A DNA stretch of 64,000 nucleotides. It comes from Pseudomonas asiatica. Its GTDB lineage: Bacteria > Pseudomonadota > Gammaproteobacteria > Pseudomonadales > Pseudomonadaceae. Of the stretch, positions 45,194 through 55,851 are shown piece after piece; the first letter of the stretch is position 1, and each line of letters opens with the position of its first letter. The translations under genes and the position numbers were made by a program. The stretch lies in contig NZ_CP157874.1 of NCBI RefSeq assembly GCF_040214835.1, positions 1,864,001 to 1,928,000 of the forward strand, written 5' to 3'. Under the pieces are notes generated by a model. That model ran no database searches. It was not told the origin of the DNA and was given only the letters and a program-made list of their open reading frames with translations.

Positions 45194-45791
45194 GCGACTT
45201 CAGGAGGCCGAGCGAAGGGACTGCGGAGGGAGGTGACGGGCATGGATGCCCGTCAAGCGCTGAGGCCCCATGGATGGGGCCTGCAGCGCGTACTCCCGGG
45301 AGCAGGCCCGTAGCGAGGGGACCCCGGAGCGCAGCGTAGGGGCCGGATGATAGGAGCCAGCGTTTTTTGGTTACTTTTTGTCGCGTTTGACAAAAAGTGA
45401 CCCGCCGTAAGGGCGGAAAGGTGAATAAGCGCCACCTTCGAGAATGAATGTTGACCTTGTTGTTGATGCCCACGCTTGAAAGCGAAGAGCGAAGAGCGAA
45501 GAGCGGAAAAGTACTGGTCTTGATCTCGCGCATAGTCCATTTACGATGGCGACGCTTACTCACCTTTTCGCCCTTACGGCGAGTCACTTTTTGTCAAACG
45601 CGACAAAAAGTAACCAAAAAACGCTGCGCTCCCATCATCCGGCCCCTCCGCTACGCTACGGGGTTCCCTCGCGCCGGTCTTGCTCCCGGGAGGACGCGCT
45701 GCAGGCCCCATCCATGGGGCCTCAGCGCTTGACGGGCATCCATGCCCGTCACCTCCCTCCGCAAGACCTCTGCTCGGCCTCCTGAAGTCGC
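45194..45791. repeat. Large imperfect inverted repeat, about 247-bp arms and a 103-bp loop
   Basis: The left arm (about 45194-45440) reads GCGACTTCAGGAGGCCGAGC inward, and the right arm (about 45544-45791) is its imperfect reverse complement ending GAAGTCGC. Matching landmarks include GGCCCCATGGATGGGGCC, the TTTTTGGTTACTTTTTGTCG block and CGCCGTAAGGGCG. Each arm also contains smaller palindromes. Open frames here (with GPHPWGLSAL) are read from both arms and look like translated repeat, not genes. The element would give a giant hairpin in DNA or RNA. Confidence 0.88.
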
Positions 45792-45792
45792 G

Positions 45793-45848
45793 AAGATCAA
45801 GATCAAGATCAAGATCAAGAGCCAGAGCCAGAGCCAGAGCCAGAGCAG
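45793..45848. repeat. Right hexamer repeats (AAGATC)4 and (GAGCCA)4
   Basis: Four AAGATC units are followed by four GAGCCA units and a partial one, directly outside the right arm of the large inverted repeat. They mirror the hexamer tract on the left side in period but not in sequence. Confidence 0.9.
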
Positions 45849-46043
45849 AGGGCGCCGACTGGCGGAATGTGGGCAACGGAAGCAAATTCGCACCCAATTG
45901 CAGTTGCTCCACGCGACGCGGCGCCTTAGACTGCCGCCCCCTGTAAAAGAGTGCCGGTTGGCGCTTGAAGAATTCCGCTGCCGATGCCAAGGCGTCGGCG
46001 GCACCCGAATCGCCCAAATGCACATTTTTTCATAGAGAAATCG

Positions 46044-46448
46044 ATGACCAAGGAACAGTTGCTGGCCATGTCGGCCGATGACTACATGAACGCTGACCAG
46101 CTGGCTTTCTTCGCTGGCCTGCTGCAGGCGATGAAAGTCGAAACCCATGAACGCATCGAGCTGAGCCGTGCCACCATCGAAGGCCTGGACACCCCGTCGG
46201 ATCCTGCCGACGTGGCTTCGGTCGAAGAAGAGCGTAGCTGGCTGGTGAACGCCATCGACCGCGACCAGCGCCTGCTGCCGCAGCTGGAAATGGCCCTGGA
46301 CCGTATTGCCGACGAAAGCTTCGGCTGGTGCGATGACAGCGGTGAACCAATCGGCCTGAAGCGTCTGCTGATCAGCCCGACCACCAAGTACTGCATCGAA
46401 GCCCAGGAGCGCCACGAGCAGCTCGACCGCCATCAGCGCCAGGTGTAA
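46044..46448 (+). CDS. DksA/TraR-family RNA polymerase regulator with incomplete zinc finger
   Basis: The 134-residue protein has the DksA layout. An N-terminal segment is followed by a coiled coil whose tip carries DPADVAS (D53, D56, A58), the acidic tip needed in the RNA polymerase secondary channel, and then a C-terminal globular part. The zinc-finger positions read C96, S99, C117, A120 (WCDDSG, YCIEAQ), so only two of four cysteines remain, as in the zinc-independent DksA2-type paralogues of Pseudomonas. ATG 46044 matches the family start. A hairpin terminator follows at 46465. It may act in stringent or zinc-poor conditions, an inference from the family. Confidence 0.85.
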   Translation: MTKEQLLAMSADDYMNADQLAFFAGLLQAMKVETHERIELSRATIEGLDTPSDPADVASVEEERSWLVNAIDRDQRLLPQLEMALDRIADESFGWCDDSGEPIGLKRLLISPTTKYCIEAQERHEQLDRHQRQV

Positions 46449-46464
46449 CCCCGCGCGGTGTGCC

Positions 46465-46495
46465 AAGCCCCACGGAGCGATCCCTGGGGCTTTTT
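46465..46495 (+). terminator. Rho-independent terminator after the DksA-like gene
   Basis: AAGCCCCA (46465-46472) pairs with TGGGGCTT (46485-46492) across a 12-base loop, followed by further T residues to 46495. It lies 17 bases after the stop codon. Confidence 0.85.
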
Positions 46496-46626
46496 GCGTT
46501 TCTTTCCGGCAGCGGTTTTGTTGCCCCGTACGTAACACTGCTGTACCGGGATGCGCTGTTTTCGCGCCTTACGCAGGCGTATCATGGCTTTATCGTTAGG
46601 GTGCTAATTAAATTCCGGAGGGAATG

Positions 46627-46821
46627 ATGAATAGCCGGGTCGATGTAGCCGTGATGATTGGTTCGGGGGTGCCCGCCACACTGCGTGCGCTGGGTAAACG
46701 CATCTGCTGGGTGGTACTGGTCAATGGCGAACGCCGTGGTACCGCATTCGCCACGCGAGAAGAAGCGCTGGAGTGCCAGGCGGCCTGGCAGCAGCAGTTG
46801 AAGAAGGGCCTGGCGGCCTGA
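46627..46821 (+). CDS. Small conserved-looking protein of unknown function
   Basis: The 64-residue product has a beta-rich core (ICWVVLVNGERRGTAFATRE) and an amphipathic C-terminal helix (EALECQAAWQQQLKKGLAA). GGAGGG at 46617-46622 is a strong ribosome site. ATG 46627 gives the better spacing; ATG 46624 is almost on top of it. The AT-rich DNA before it may hold its promoter. There is no signal peptide, and the family is unrecognised. Confidence 0.65.
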   Translation: MNSRVDVAVMIGSGVPATLRALGKRICWVVLVNGERRGTAFATREEALECQAAWQQQLKKGLAA

Positions 46822-47228
46822 GTGTAGTGAGTACTGCCGACGAGCGAACGGGTGTTGTTCAGGGCGTTCCCCTGTAAGAAATGTACTTTGCCTCTCGACG
46901 AATTTCGGTGTTTTCGTGCATATTCTTCCCCCAGTAATGCGTTGATGGATTGCAGGGCCCGTTCTCACGTGCGCTCTGGCATTGCCTGCCGCATCTTTTC
47001 TGGCGGTTTTGCTGTCAGACATTACGCTTCCCGAATGGGAATATGCCGAAAGCCTGTATTTGAGGCCATATCTGGCAAGCCAGAGTAAAGATTCCTGCAC
47101 GCTGCATCGCCAGCGTGCACAGACATTTCGCATATCGCTTCATTACTCTTTTCGCCTATCGATAAGAAATGGCCGTGCCTCACCGAGCTTGGGTGAGGGC
47201 GGGTTGTAACCGGTTGAGGATTACTTCA
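46822..47228. other. AT-richer intergenic region without a convincing gene
   Basis: These 407 bases are visibly less GC-rich than their neighbours. Short open frames exist, but none has a good start with coding-like composition. A perfect small hairpin (GCACGCT/AGCGTGC, 47097-47118) and CCGC...GCGG followed by TTTT near 46990-47013 are seen. It may hold the promoter for the next genes or a small RNA; neither is proved. Confidence 0.4.
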
Positions 47229-47699
47229 TTGGCAGTCAGCACTCTTGATACCCATGCGTTGTTCGCCCTGGGCGACTTGCGCGGTAAATTGGCCCAGCTG
47301 TTTCAGGGCCGCTTTGTCTATGTCACCGAACAGAGTCCCGAAGGCCTGTACATGGCCGAAATCGACACCGAAAGCGCATTGGTCGTCGATGACAAGCAGC
47401 GGTTGGAACTGAAGGTCGGCGACCACTTTCGCGCCGCCGTACTGCCCAGTCGCGAAGGCGGCAAACTGGAAATGCGCTTTCGCGAAATCAAGCTGAACGT
47501 ATATGGCGTGGGCGACTATGCCTTCGTCTCGGTGCCCGAAGGCGAGGGCATCGTGTTCCGTGAAGGCCACGGTGTGATGCTGGTGTTCGCCGCTCAGCAA
47601 CAAGTGCAGGAAGGCCTGGGCAAGTTGCTCAAGGCGGTGACCGGCAAGGTTGCCAAATGGCGCAAAGGTGAGCTGACCACCTTCAAGGCCAGTGAATGA
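47229..47699 (+). CDS. Conserved hypothetical protein
   Basis: The 156-residue protein begins at TTG 47229, with GAGGA 8 bases upstream; an in-frame ATG at 47169 gives a less protein-like extension. It is beta-rich (GRFVYVTEQSPEGLYMAEID, LELKVGDHFRAAVLPSREGG, LNVYGVGDYAFVSVPEGEGI) with a basic helical C-terminus (LGKLLKAVTGKVAKWRKGEL). It has no signal peptide or membrane segment. The stop overlaps the next start (ATGA), so the two small genes are coupled. The function is unknown. Confidence 0.7.
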   Translation: MAVSTLDTHALFALGDLRGKLAQLFQGRFVYVTEQSPEGLYMAEIDTESALVVDDKQRLELKVGDHFRAAVLPSREGGKLEMRFREIKLNVYGVGDYAFVSVPEGEGIVFREGHGVMLVFAAQQQVQEGLGKLLKAVTGKVAKWRKGELTTFKASE

Positions 47700-47908
47700 C
47701 CCACAGTGACGACGCGCCCGCCACGCGTGCCGAGTTCCATCGCCAGCACCAGGCGGATGCCGTGGCCGAGGCCGAGCGTTTGCTGGCCAGGCGCGGAGAG
47801 TTGCAGGGCGCCTGGTTGAACTGGGTGGCAGGGGAATTGTATCGCCTCGGCCCGCCGCCTTATGCGGCCATGGTCCGGCGCGAGTTGCAGCGCCTGGCCC
47901 AAGGGTGA
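47696..47908 (+). CDS. Small protein, paralogue of the protein at 7632
   Basis: The 70-residue product has a charged helical N-terminus (FHRQHQADAVAEAERLLARR) and the C-terminal block WLNWVAGELYRLGPPPYAAM followed by VRRELQRLAQ. This repeats the WVxxEL...PPxYAxMVRxExxxL pattern of the 87-residue protein encoded at 7632. It is translationally coupled to the gene before it (ATGA overlap) and converges with the mrp operon 12 bases away. The function is unknown. Confidence 0.7.
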   Translation: MTHSDDAPATRAEFHRQHQADAVAEAERLLARRGELQGAWLNWVAGELYRLGPPPYAAMVRRELQRLAQG

Positions 47909-47920
47909 GGCGGCAACCTT

Positions 47921-48286
47921 TCAGTTACCGCGATCGCGGCCGCTGCTCACTTCTTCAGGTACCGGCTCTTTCGCCATGCGCTTGCGGAACAGCGCTGCCC
48001 GGGCCAGCAACAGTGTGGTCACCGGTACGGTGATCGACAGCAGGATCGGAATCAGCCAGGCGTGCAGCACCGGGGCGTCCTTGAGCCAGGAAAAGTAGAC
48101 GATCGAGGCCAGTGCCACGCACCAGGCACCAATGGTCGAGGCCAGTGCCGGCGGGTGCATGCGCTGGAAGTAGTCCTTCAGCCGCAACAGGCCCACGGCA
48201 CCGATCAGGGCGAACAGGCTGCCGGTCAGCAGCAGCGCGGCAGTGACCAGCTCCAGCCAGAACGGGAGTTGCAGGGTTTCAGTCAT
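47921..48286 (-). CDS. mrpG: Mrp-type Na+(K+)/H+ antiporter subunit G
   Basis: The 121-residue membrane protein has three hydrophobic segments and the MnhG/PhaG pattern LFALIGAVGLLRLKDYFQRM, HPPALASTIGAWCVALASIV. It is the last gene of a six-gene antiporter operon whose genes overlap by four bases each. In the assembled complex all subunits are required for cation/proton exchange at the inner membrane. The charged C-terminal tail (RKRMAKEPVPEEVSSGRDRG) is cytoplasmic by prediction. Confidence 0.92.
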   Translation of the reverse strand: MTETLQLPFWLELVTAALLLTGSLFALIGAVGLLRLKDYFQRMHPPALASTIGAWCVALASIVYFSWLKDAPVLHAWLIPILLSITVPVTTLLLARAALFRKRMAKEPVPEEVSSGRDRGN

Positions 48287-48561
48287 TCGATCACCTCACC
48301 GCGCAGCAGGAACTTGGCCAGGGCAAACGAGCCAACGAAACCGAACAGCGCAATCAGCAGGGCACCTTCGAAGTAGGTGTCACTGGCATAACGGATTCCC
48401 AGTACCAGCATGGTCAGCATGGCCAGGATGTACAGGTAGTCCAGCGCCAGCACCCGGTCCTGGGCGGACGGGCCGCGGAACAGCCGGACAAGCGCCAGGG
48501 CCATGGCCAGGGCGAAGATGAACAGGCTGGCGAGGACAGCATTGGCGAGCAGGCCTGTCAT
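48283..48561 (-). CDS. mrpF: Mrp-type antiporter subunit F
   Basis: The 92-residue protein has three membrane helices with the MnhF pattern FALAMALALVRLFRGPSAQD and RVLALDYLYILAMLTMLVLG. Its start codon overlaps the stop of subunit E and its stop overlaps the start of subunit G (ATGA junctions). Confidence 0.92.
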   Translation of the reverse strand: MTGLLANAVLASLFIFALAMALALVRLFRGPSAQDRVLALDYLYILAMLTMLVLGIRYASDTYFEGALLIALFGFVGSFALAKFLLRGEVIE

Positions 48562-49046
48562 TGGAAAATCTCCATCAGCGGGCGTTCGTAGGTGTCCTTG
48601 AAGTGCTGGATGAAGGCCGCCTCATCGTCCAGGTCGAACACATGCAGCAGCAACACGCTGCGGTCCAGCGCCAGCTCGGACCAGACCGTGCCGGGCACTA
48701 CCGTGGTAATCATCGACAACGCCGCCAGGCCATGCGGGTCGCGCAGGGCCAGCGGGATGTGCACGAACGCCGAGCGTGGCGGCTGCTTGCCAGCGCGCAG
48801 CACGCCACGGGCAACCAGCAGGTTGGACATGATCACATCGATGCCGACCCGGCCAATCAGCCGGGCGATGGCCAGCGGCCGTCGCACATGGGCATGCTGC
48901 GGGCGCAGCGGTGCCATCAGCAGCGGCGCCAGCACGCCGAGCGCGGCAGCCAGCAGCAGGTTGCCGGGGCTGACCGACAGGTTCAGCAACAGCCACAGGC
49001 CGAACAGCGAAACCGATAACAGCGGTGCGGGGAACAGTCGATTCAT
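48558..49046 (-). CDS. mrpE: Mrp-type antiporter subunit E
   Basis: The 162-residue protein begins with hydrophobic segments (LLSVSLFGLWLLLNLSVSPG, NLLLAAALGVLAPLLMAPLR) and has the MnhE signatures IGRVGIDVIMSNLLVARGVL and ALSMITTVVPGTVWSELALD. ATG 49046 is chosen because it overlaps the subunit D stop codon, like the other junctions in this operon. Confidence 0.92.
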   Translation of the reverse strand: MNRLFPAPLLSVSLFGLWLLLNLSVSPGNLLLAAALGVLAPLLMAPLRPQHAHVRRPLAIARLIGRVGIDVIMSNLLVARGVLRAGKQPPRSAFVHIPLALRDPHGLAALSMITTVVPGTVWSELALDRSVLLLHVFDLDDEAAFIQHFKDTYERPLMEIFQ

Positions 49047-50722
49047 GGCTGCACCTGTACGTCGAGCGAGGTGGGACCAGGAATCGGCCGGGCGGCCATC
49101 ACGGCTTCGATATAGGCGTCGGGGGCCTGCAGGCTGGCGGCGGTGTCCTGGGTGTAGCGCAGCAGCGGTTCGGCCTTGAAGCTGAGGATGATGCACAGGC
49201 CGAGCAGGATGACGATGGGCAGGCATTCATAGCGGCGCAGCACCGGCGACGGGCGTTCCTCAGGCTTCCAGAAACGCTGGATGCCGACGCGGCCGAAGGC
49301 GATCAGCGAGGCCATGCCAGACAGGATCAGCAACGCCACCAGGCCCCAGCCCGCCGTGCCTAGCGGCTGCTCGGCAGGTACGCCCAGCCCCTGCGGGTTG
49401 AACAGCGCGCTGATCAGGTTGAGCTTGCCGACAAAGCCCGACAGCGGCGGCATGCCGATGATCAGCAGGGCGCAGGCGATGAAGCTGAGGCCGAGGAAGG
49501 CCATGGTCCACGGGATGATCTGGCCGATCACCACCTTCTGTTCATCGTCGAGGTTAATGCCTTTGGGCGGGTGCAGTGATTCCAGCGGTGGCGGCATGGC
49601 GTCTTCTTCGTCGTCCAGCGGTGCTTCGTTGGCCGAGCGCGAACGCTCGACCAGTTCGGCGAGCAGGAACAGTGCGCACAGTGCCAGGGTCGAGTTGACC
49701 AGGTAGAACAATGCCGCGCCGGTCAGCGCCGATTGCGCAAAACCGACGGCGCCGAGCAGGGTGCCGGCCGAAACCAGGATGCTGAGGGCGGCCATGCGCT
49801 CCAGGCGCTGCGCGGCCAGGATCGACACCGCCGCCACCGCCAGGGTGACCAGGCCACCGTACACCAGCCATTCACCACCAAAGTGCGCCGAGGCCCCGGC
49901 CTGCCCGGAGAACAGCAGTGTCCACAGGCGCAGCACGGCATACAGGCCGACCTTGGTCATGATGGCGAACAGCGCAGCCACCGGCGCGCTGGCGGAGGCA
50001 TAGGCCGGCACCAGCCAGAAGTTCAGCGGCCAGATGCCGGCCTTGACCAGGAAGGCCATGGCCAGGATCGCCGCGCCGGCGTGCAGCAGGCCACGGTCGG
50101 CCTCCGGCACCAGTGGTATCTTCAGGGCCAGGTCGGCCATGTTCAGGGTGCCGGTCACGCCATATAGCATCGCCGCGCCGATCAGGAACAGCGACGAGGC
50201 GAACAGGTTGATGGCAATGTAGTGCAGGCCGGCACGCACCCGGGCGCGGCCCGAGCCATGCAGCAGCAGGCCATAGGAAGCGGCCAGCAGCACCTCGAAG
50301 AACACGAACAGGTTGAACAGGTCGGCGGTGAGGAAGGCGCCGTACAGGCCCATCAGCTGGATCTGGAACAGTGCGTGGAAGCTGGCCCCGGCACCGTCCC
50401 AGCGGGCGCGGGCAAACAGCAGGGCACTGAAGCCGATGATGCCGGTGAGGGTCAGCAGCAGGGCCGACAGGTGGTCGACCACCAGCACGATGCCGAACGG
50501 CGCCGGCCAGTTACCCGGCAGGTAGACACCGATCGATTCCGCCTGGCCCTGGGTGCGCACCCACAGTAGCAGGCTGACCGCGATGGCCAGGCCGGCGAAG
50601 GTCGACAGCAGGTTCAGCCGGGCTTTTATCTGCCGGTGTTTCTCGCCCAGCAGCAACATCACTGCCGCGGTCACCAGGGGCAGCAGGATGGGCGCGATGA
50701 TCAATTGGCTCATGCCACTCAT
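49043..50722 (-). CDS. mrpD: Mrp-type antiporter subunit D (NuoM/N-like)
   Basis: The 559-residue polytopic membrane protein belongs to the proton-pumping antiporter-like family shared with complex I. Seen are LFNLFVFFEVLLAASYGLLL, where the conserved membrane glutamate lies in FFEVL, and FLVKAGIWPLNFWLVPAYAS with the conserved lysine. A cytoplasmic acidic loop (APLDDEEDAMPPPLESLHPP) interrupts the later helices. It overlaps subunit C by four bases. MrpA and MrpD are thought to form the main ion pathways. Confidence 0.93.
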   Translation of the reverse strand: MSGMSQLIIAPILLPLVTAAVMLLLGEKHRQIKARLNLLSTFAGLAIAVSLLLWVRTQGQAESIGVYLPGNWPAPFGIVLVVDHLSALLLTLTGIIGFSALLFARARWDGAGASFHALFQIQLMGLYGAFLTADLFNLFVFFEVLLAASYGLLLHGSGRARVRAGLHYIAINLFASSLFLIGAAMLYGVTGTLNMADLALKIPLVPEADRGLLHAGAAILAMAFLVKAGIWPLNFWLVPAYASASAPVAALFAIMTKVGLYAVLRLWTLLFSGQAGASAHFGGEWLVYGGLVTLAVAAVSILAAQRLERMAALSILVSAGTLLGAVGFAQSALTGAALFYLVNSTLALCALFLLAELVERSRSANEAPLDDEEDAMPPPLESLHPPKGINLDDEQKVVIGQIIPWTMAFLGLSFIACALLIIGMPPLSGFVGKLNLISALFNPQGLGVPAEQPLGTAGWGLVALLILSGMASLIAFGRVGIQRFWKPEERPSPVLRRYECLPIVILLGLCIILSFKAEPLLRYTQDTAASLQAPDAYIEAVMAARPIPGPTSLDVQVQP

Positions 50723-51062
50723 TCGTCACGCTCCCGGCCATCCACGTGGTCGGTACCGGTCAGGCCGCGCGAGGCCAGCAACACCACCAGGAACAGCGCG
50801 GTCATGGCGAAGCTGATGACGATGGCGGTGAGCACCAGGGCCTGCGGCAGCGGGTCGGTGTAGTGGAGCAGGTCCTGGGGCACGCCGTCCTTGATGATCG
50901 GTTCCTTGCCGATGAACAGGCTGCCCATGCTGAAGATGAACAGGTTGACCCCGTACGACAGCAGGCACAGGCCCATGATCACCTGGTAGGTTCGCGGGCG
51001 CAGGATCAGCCACACCCCCGAGGCGGCCAGAACGCCGATGGCTACTGCAATCACTTCTTCCA

Positions 51063-51063
<1 letters not shown>
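50719..51063 (-). CDS. mrpC: Mrp-type antiporter subunit C (NuoK-like)
   Basis: The 114-residue protein has three helices with the NuoK/MnhC pattern GVWLILRPRTYQVIMGLCLL, SYGVNLFIFSMG and DPLPQALVLTAIVISFAMTA. Both ends overlap neighbouring genes through ATGA junctions. Confidence 0.93.
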
Positions 51064-53978
<2,915 letters not shown>

Positions 53979-54051
53979 AGCGTTCTATTCTGGAGAAGTT
54001 TGCAAAGAATCATACGTGCCGAGGGGTTGATCACCAACACGCAAGCTGTCG

Positions 54052-54107
54052 CAGAATCCTACAAACAGGCTGTGACAAGCTGTTTTTTTATAACAGATTC
54101 TTACAAA
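54052..54107. promoter_or_regulatory. Direct repeats upstream of the mrp operon
   Basis: CAGAATCCTACAAA (54052-54065) and CAGATTCTTACAAA (54094-54107) match at 12 of 14 positions and are 42 bases apart, about four helical turns. An interrupted AACAG...CTGTT dyad with a T tract lies between them. A two-site activator or repressor is possible; no known consensus was matched. Confidence 0.4.
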
Positions 54108-54128
54108 GCATAGCCGCAGTTGGCGGCT

Positions 54129-55079
54129 TTACAGGCCAGCCTGGCGTTCGCCTCCATCCTGCACGTCCCGTGCTTCGGCCACCTCGCGCGGGCGGCGCAC
54201 CTTGAGTTCGCTGACCACCACCGCGATCACGATCAGCAGGCCGCCGAGCAGTGCCACGCCCGGCAGGCGCTCACCGGCGATGCGCCCGACGATCCCGGCC
54301 CATACCGGTTCGCCGGCATAGATGAGGGTGGCGCGGGTGGGCGAGACCGACTTCTGCGCCCAGTTCATGGCCACCTGGATCACCGCGCTCATGGCGCCCA
54401 GGCCCACGGCACTGGCCAACAGCAGCCAGGAGAAGTCGGGTATGCGCTCCTGGGTCGGCACGATCATCAGGAACGCCAGCAGCGAGGCGGTCGCCAGCTG
54501 CACCACGGTGACCCGGCGCACATCGACCTGGCCGGCGTAGCGGCTGATCAGGATGATTTCGCCAGCAATGGCCACGGCGCTGACCAGGGTTACCAGCTCG
54601 CCTTCGCTGAAGTGCAGGCTGCCACCCTCCGGGCCGGCCAGCAGCATCAGGCCGATGAACGCCAGGCCGATACCGATGCTGGGCATCAGGCCGGGGCGCC
54701 GGCCCAGCACCAGCCATTGCAGCAGCGGCACGAACGGCACGTACAGCGCGGTGATGAACGCCGACTGGCTGCTGCTGATGGTTTGCAGGCCCATAGTCTG
54801 CAGGCCGTAGCCGAGCATGATCGACACCCCGATCAAGATGCCGGCCTTCAGTTCGGTGAAGGTCAGCCCCGGCAGCGCCCGCGCCGAGACCACCCCGACG
54901 AACAGCGCGGCTGCAGCGAAGCGCAGGCCGACGAAGAACATCGGGCCGCTGACGGTCATCACGTTGTGCACCAGCAGGAAGGTGCCGCCCCACAGCATGG
55001 TGATGAACACCAGCACCAGTTCGGCCTTGCTCAGGCGAAAGGCAATGTCAGGGGTCGGTTTGCTGCTGGGCTGGCTCAT
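54129..55079 (-). CDS. EamA family (DMT) transporter
   Basis: The 316-residue protein has ten hydrophobic segments in two EamA repeats (LVLVFITMLWGGTFLLVHNV, GLRFAAAALFVGVVSARALP; later SWLLLASAVGLGAMSAVIQV and ATLIYAGEPVWAGIVGRIAG). Such carriers export amino acids or other metabolites. ATG 55079 is the family start. It is divergent from an XRE-cupin regulator, and the intergenic region holds two copies of a 16-bp motif that recurs before the other EamA gene at 62347, so a common regulator is likely. The substrate is unknown. Confidence 0.88.
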   Translation of the reverse strand: MSQPSSKPTPDIAFRLSKAELVLVFITMLWGGTFLLVHNVMTVSGPMFFVGLRFAAAALFVGVVSARALPGLTFTELKAGILIGVSIMLGYGLQTMGLQTISSSQSAFITALYVPFVPLLQWLVLGRRPGLMPSIGIGLAFIGLMLLAGPEGGSLHFSEGELVTLVSAVAIAGEIILISRYAGQVDVRRVTVVQLATASLLAFLMIVPTQERIPDFSWLLLASAVGLGAMSAVIQVAMNWAQKSVSPTRATLIYAGEPVWAGIVGRIAGERLPGVALLGGLLIVIAVVVSELKVRRPREVAEARDVQDGGERQAGL

Positions 55080-55125
55080 GGTCTTGCGCACTCGGAGGGG
55101 GCGGCGCACAATCGCCGCAAAGTGG

Positions 55126-55170
55126 GCAGTATACTGCGCAATACCGACCAGTGAGCAATATAGTGCACAA
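55126..55170. promoter_or_regulatory. Two copies of the GCArTATAsTGCrCAA operator-like motif
   Basis: Site 1, GCAGTATACTGCGCAA (55126-55141), includes the perfect palindrome GCAGTATACTGC with TATACT readable as a -10 on both strands. Site 2, GCAATATAGTGCACAA (55155-55170), lies 29 bases away in the same orientation and overlaps the first codons of the regulator gene. A third copy lies at 63270. Confidence 0.65.
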
Positions 55171-55726
55171 AGATTCCTCGCACCGGGCATCGGTGCTGCA
55201 GCATGTCAGCCTCAATGTACGCAGCCTGCGCAATGCCGCGGGCATGAGCCAGACGGCGCTGGCGGAGCGCTCCGGTGTCAGCCGGCGCATGCTGGTGGCG
55301 ATCGAGGCGGGCGAAAAGAATGTCAGCCTGACTACTCTCGACCTGATTGCCGAAGCCTTGGGCGTGGCTTTCAGTACCCTGATCCAGGCACCTGACCAGC
55401 GTGACCCCGGGCGCATCGAAGAGTTGGCCTGGGCCGGGGAGCACCCGCAGAGCCGGGCGGTGCTGCTGGGCAGCAGTGTGGCGCGGCGCGAGGTGGAGCT
55501 GTGGGAATGGACCCTGGCACCAGGCGAGTGCTATTCCAGCGAGGCTGATGCCGAGGGCTGGAGCGAGCAGATCTATGTGGCGCAAGGGCAACTGACGCTG
55601 ATTATCGAAGGGGTCGAGCATCGCCTGCAGGTCGGGCAGTTCCATGTGTTTCCCAGCAATTGCCGGTATGCCTATCGCAACGATGGGGCGGTGGCGGTGC
55701 GGTTTGTGCGTAATGTGGTGATCTAA
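55151..55726 (+). CDS. XRE family regulator with C-terminal cupin domain
   Basis: The 191-residue protein has an N-terminal XRE helix-turn-helix (LRNAAGMSQTALAERSGVSR, RMLVAIEAGEKNVSLTTLDL) and a C-terminal cupin (WSEQIYVAQGQLTLIIEGVE, HRLQVGQFHVFPSNCRYAYR). Such proteins usually sense a small metabolite and regulate a neighbouring transporter or enzyme. The GTG start at 55151 has no ribosome site, and a likely -10 at 55130 would give a very short leader, so translation may be nearly leaderless. It is divergent from the EamA gene, with operator-like sites over both starts, which suggests autoregulation. Confidence 0.85.
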   Translation: MSNIVHKDSSHRASVLQHVSLNVRSLRNAAGMSQTALAERSGVSRRMLVAIEAGEKNVSLTTLDLIAEALGVAFSTLIQAPDQRDPGRIEELAWAGEHPQSRAVLLGSSVARREVELWEWTLAPGECYSSEADAEGWSEQIYVAQGQLTLIIEGVEHRLQVGQFHVFPSNCRYAYRNDGAVAVRFVRNVVI

Positions 55727-55746
55727 GGGCGCGCAGGGCTGCACCA

Positions 55747-55835
55747 CCTGTGGGAGCGGGCATGCCCGCGAACACCGGCGGAGCCGGTGCCATCCTCCGC
55801 GTCGCCTGATTCGCGGGCACGCCCGCTCCCACAGG
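55747..55835. repeat. Paired REP-like inverted repeat
   Basis: CCTGTGGGAGCGGGCATGCC and its inverse GGGCACGCCCGCTCCCACAGG flank a smaller ACCGGCGGAGCCGGT hairpin. It lies between the convergent XRE-cupin and cysteine hydrolase genes. Confidence 0.85.
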
Positions 55836-55851
55836 TGCTGAGCAAGCCTGA

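Noticed and set aside
45162..46035. Open frames with GPHPWGLSALTGIHA on both strands
   Set aside because: The same peptide is read from both arms of the inverted repeat. There are no ribosome sites, and the composition is that of a non-coding repeat.
46822..47228. Small RNA or tRNA gene
   Set aside because: Small hairpins exist, but there is no cloverleaf, no clear promoter-plus-terminator pair and no known sRNA motif.
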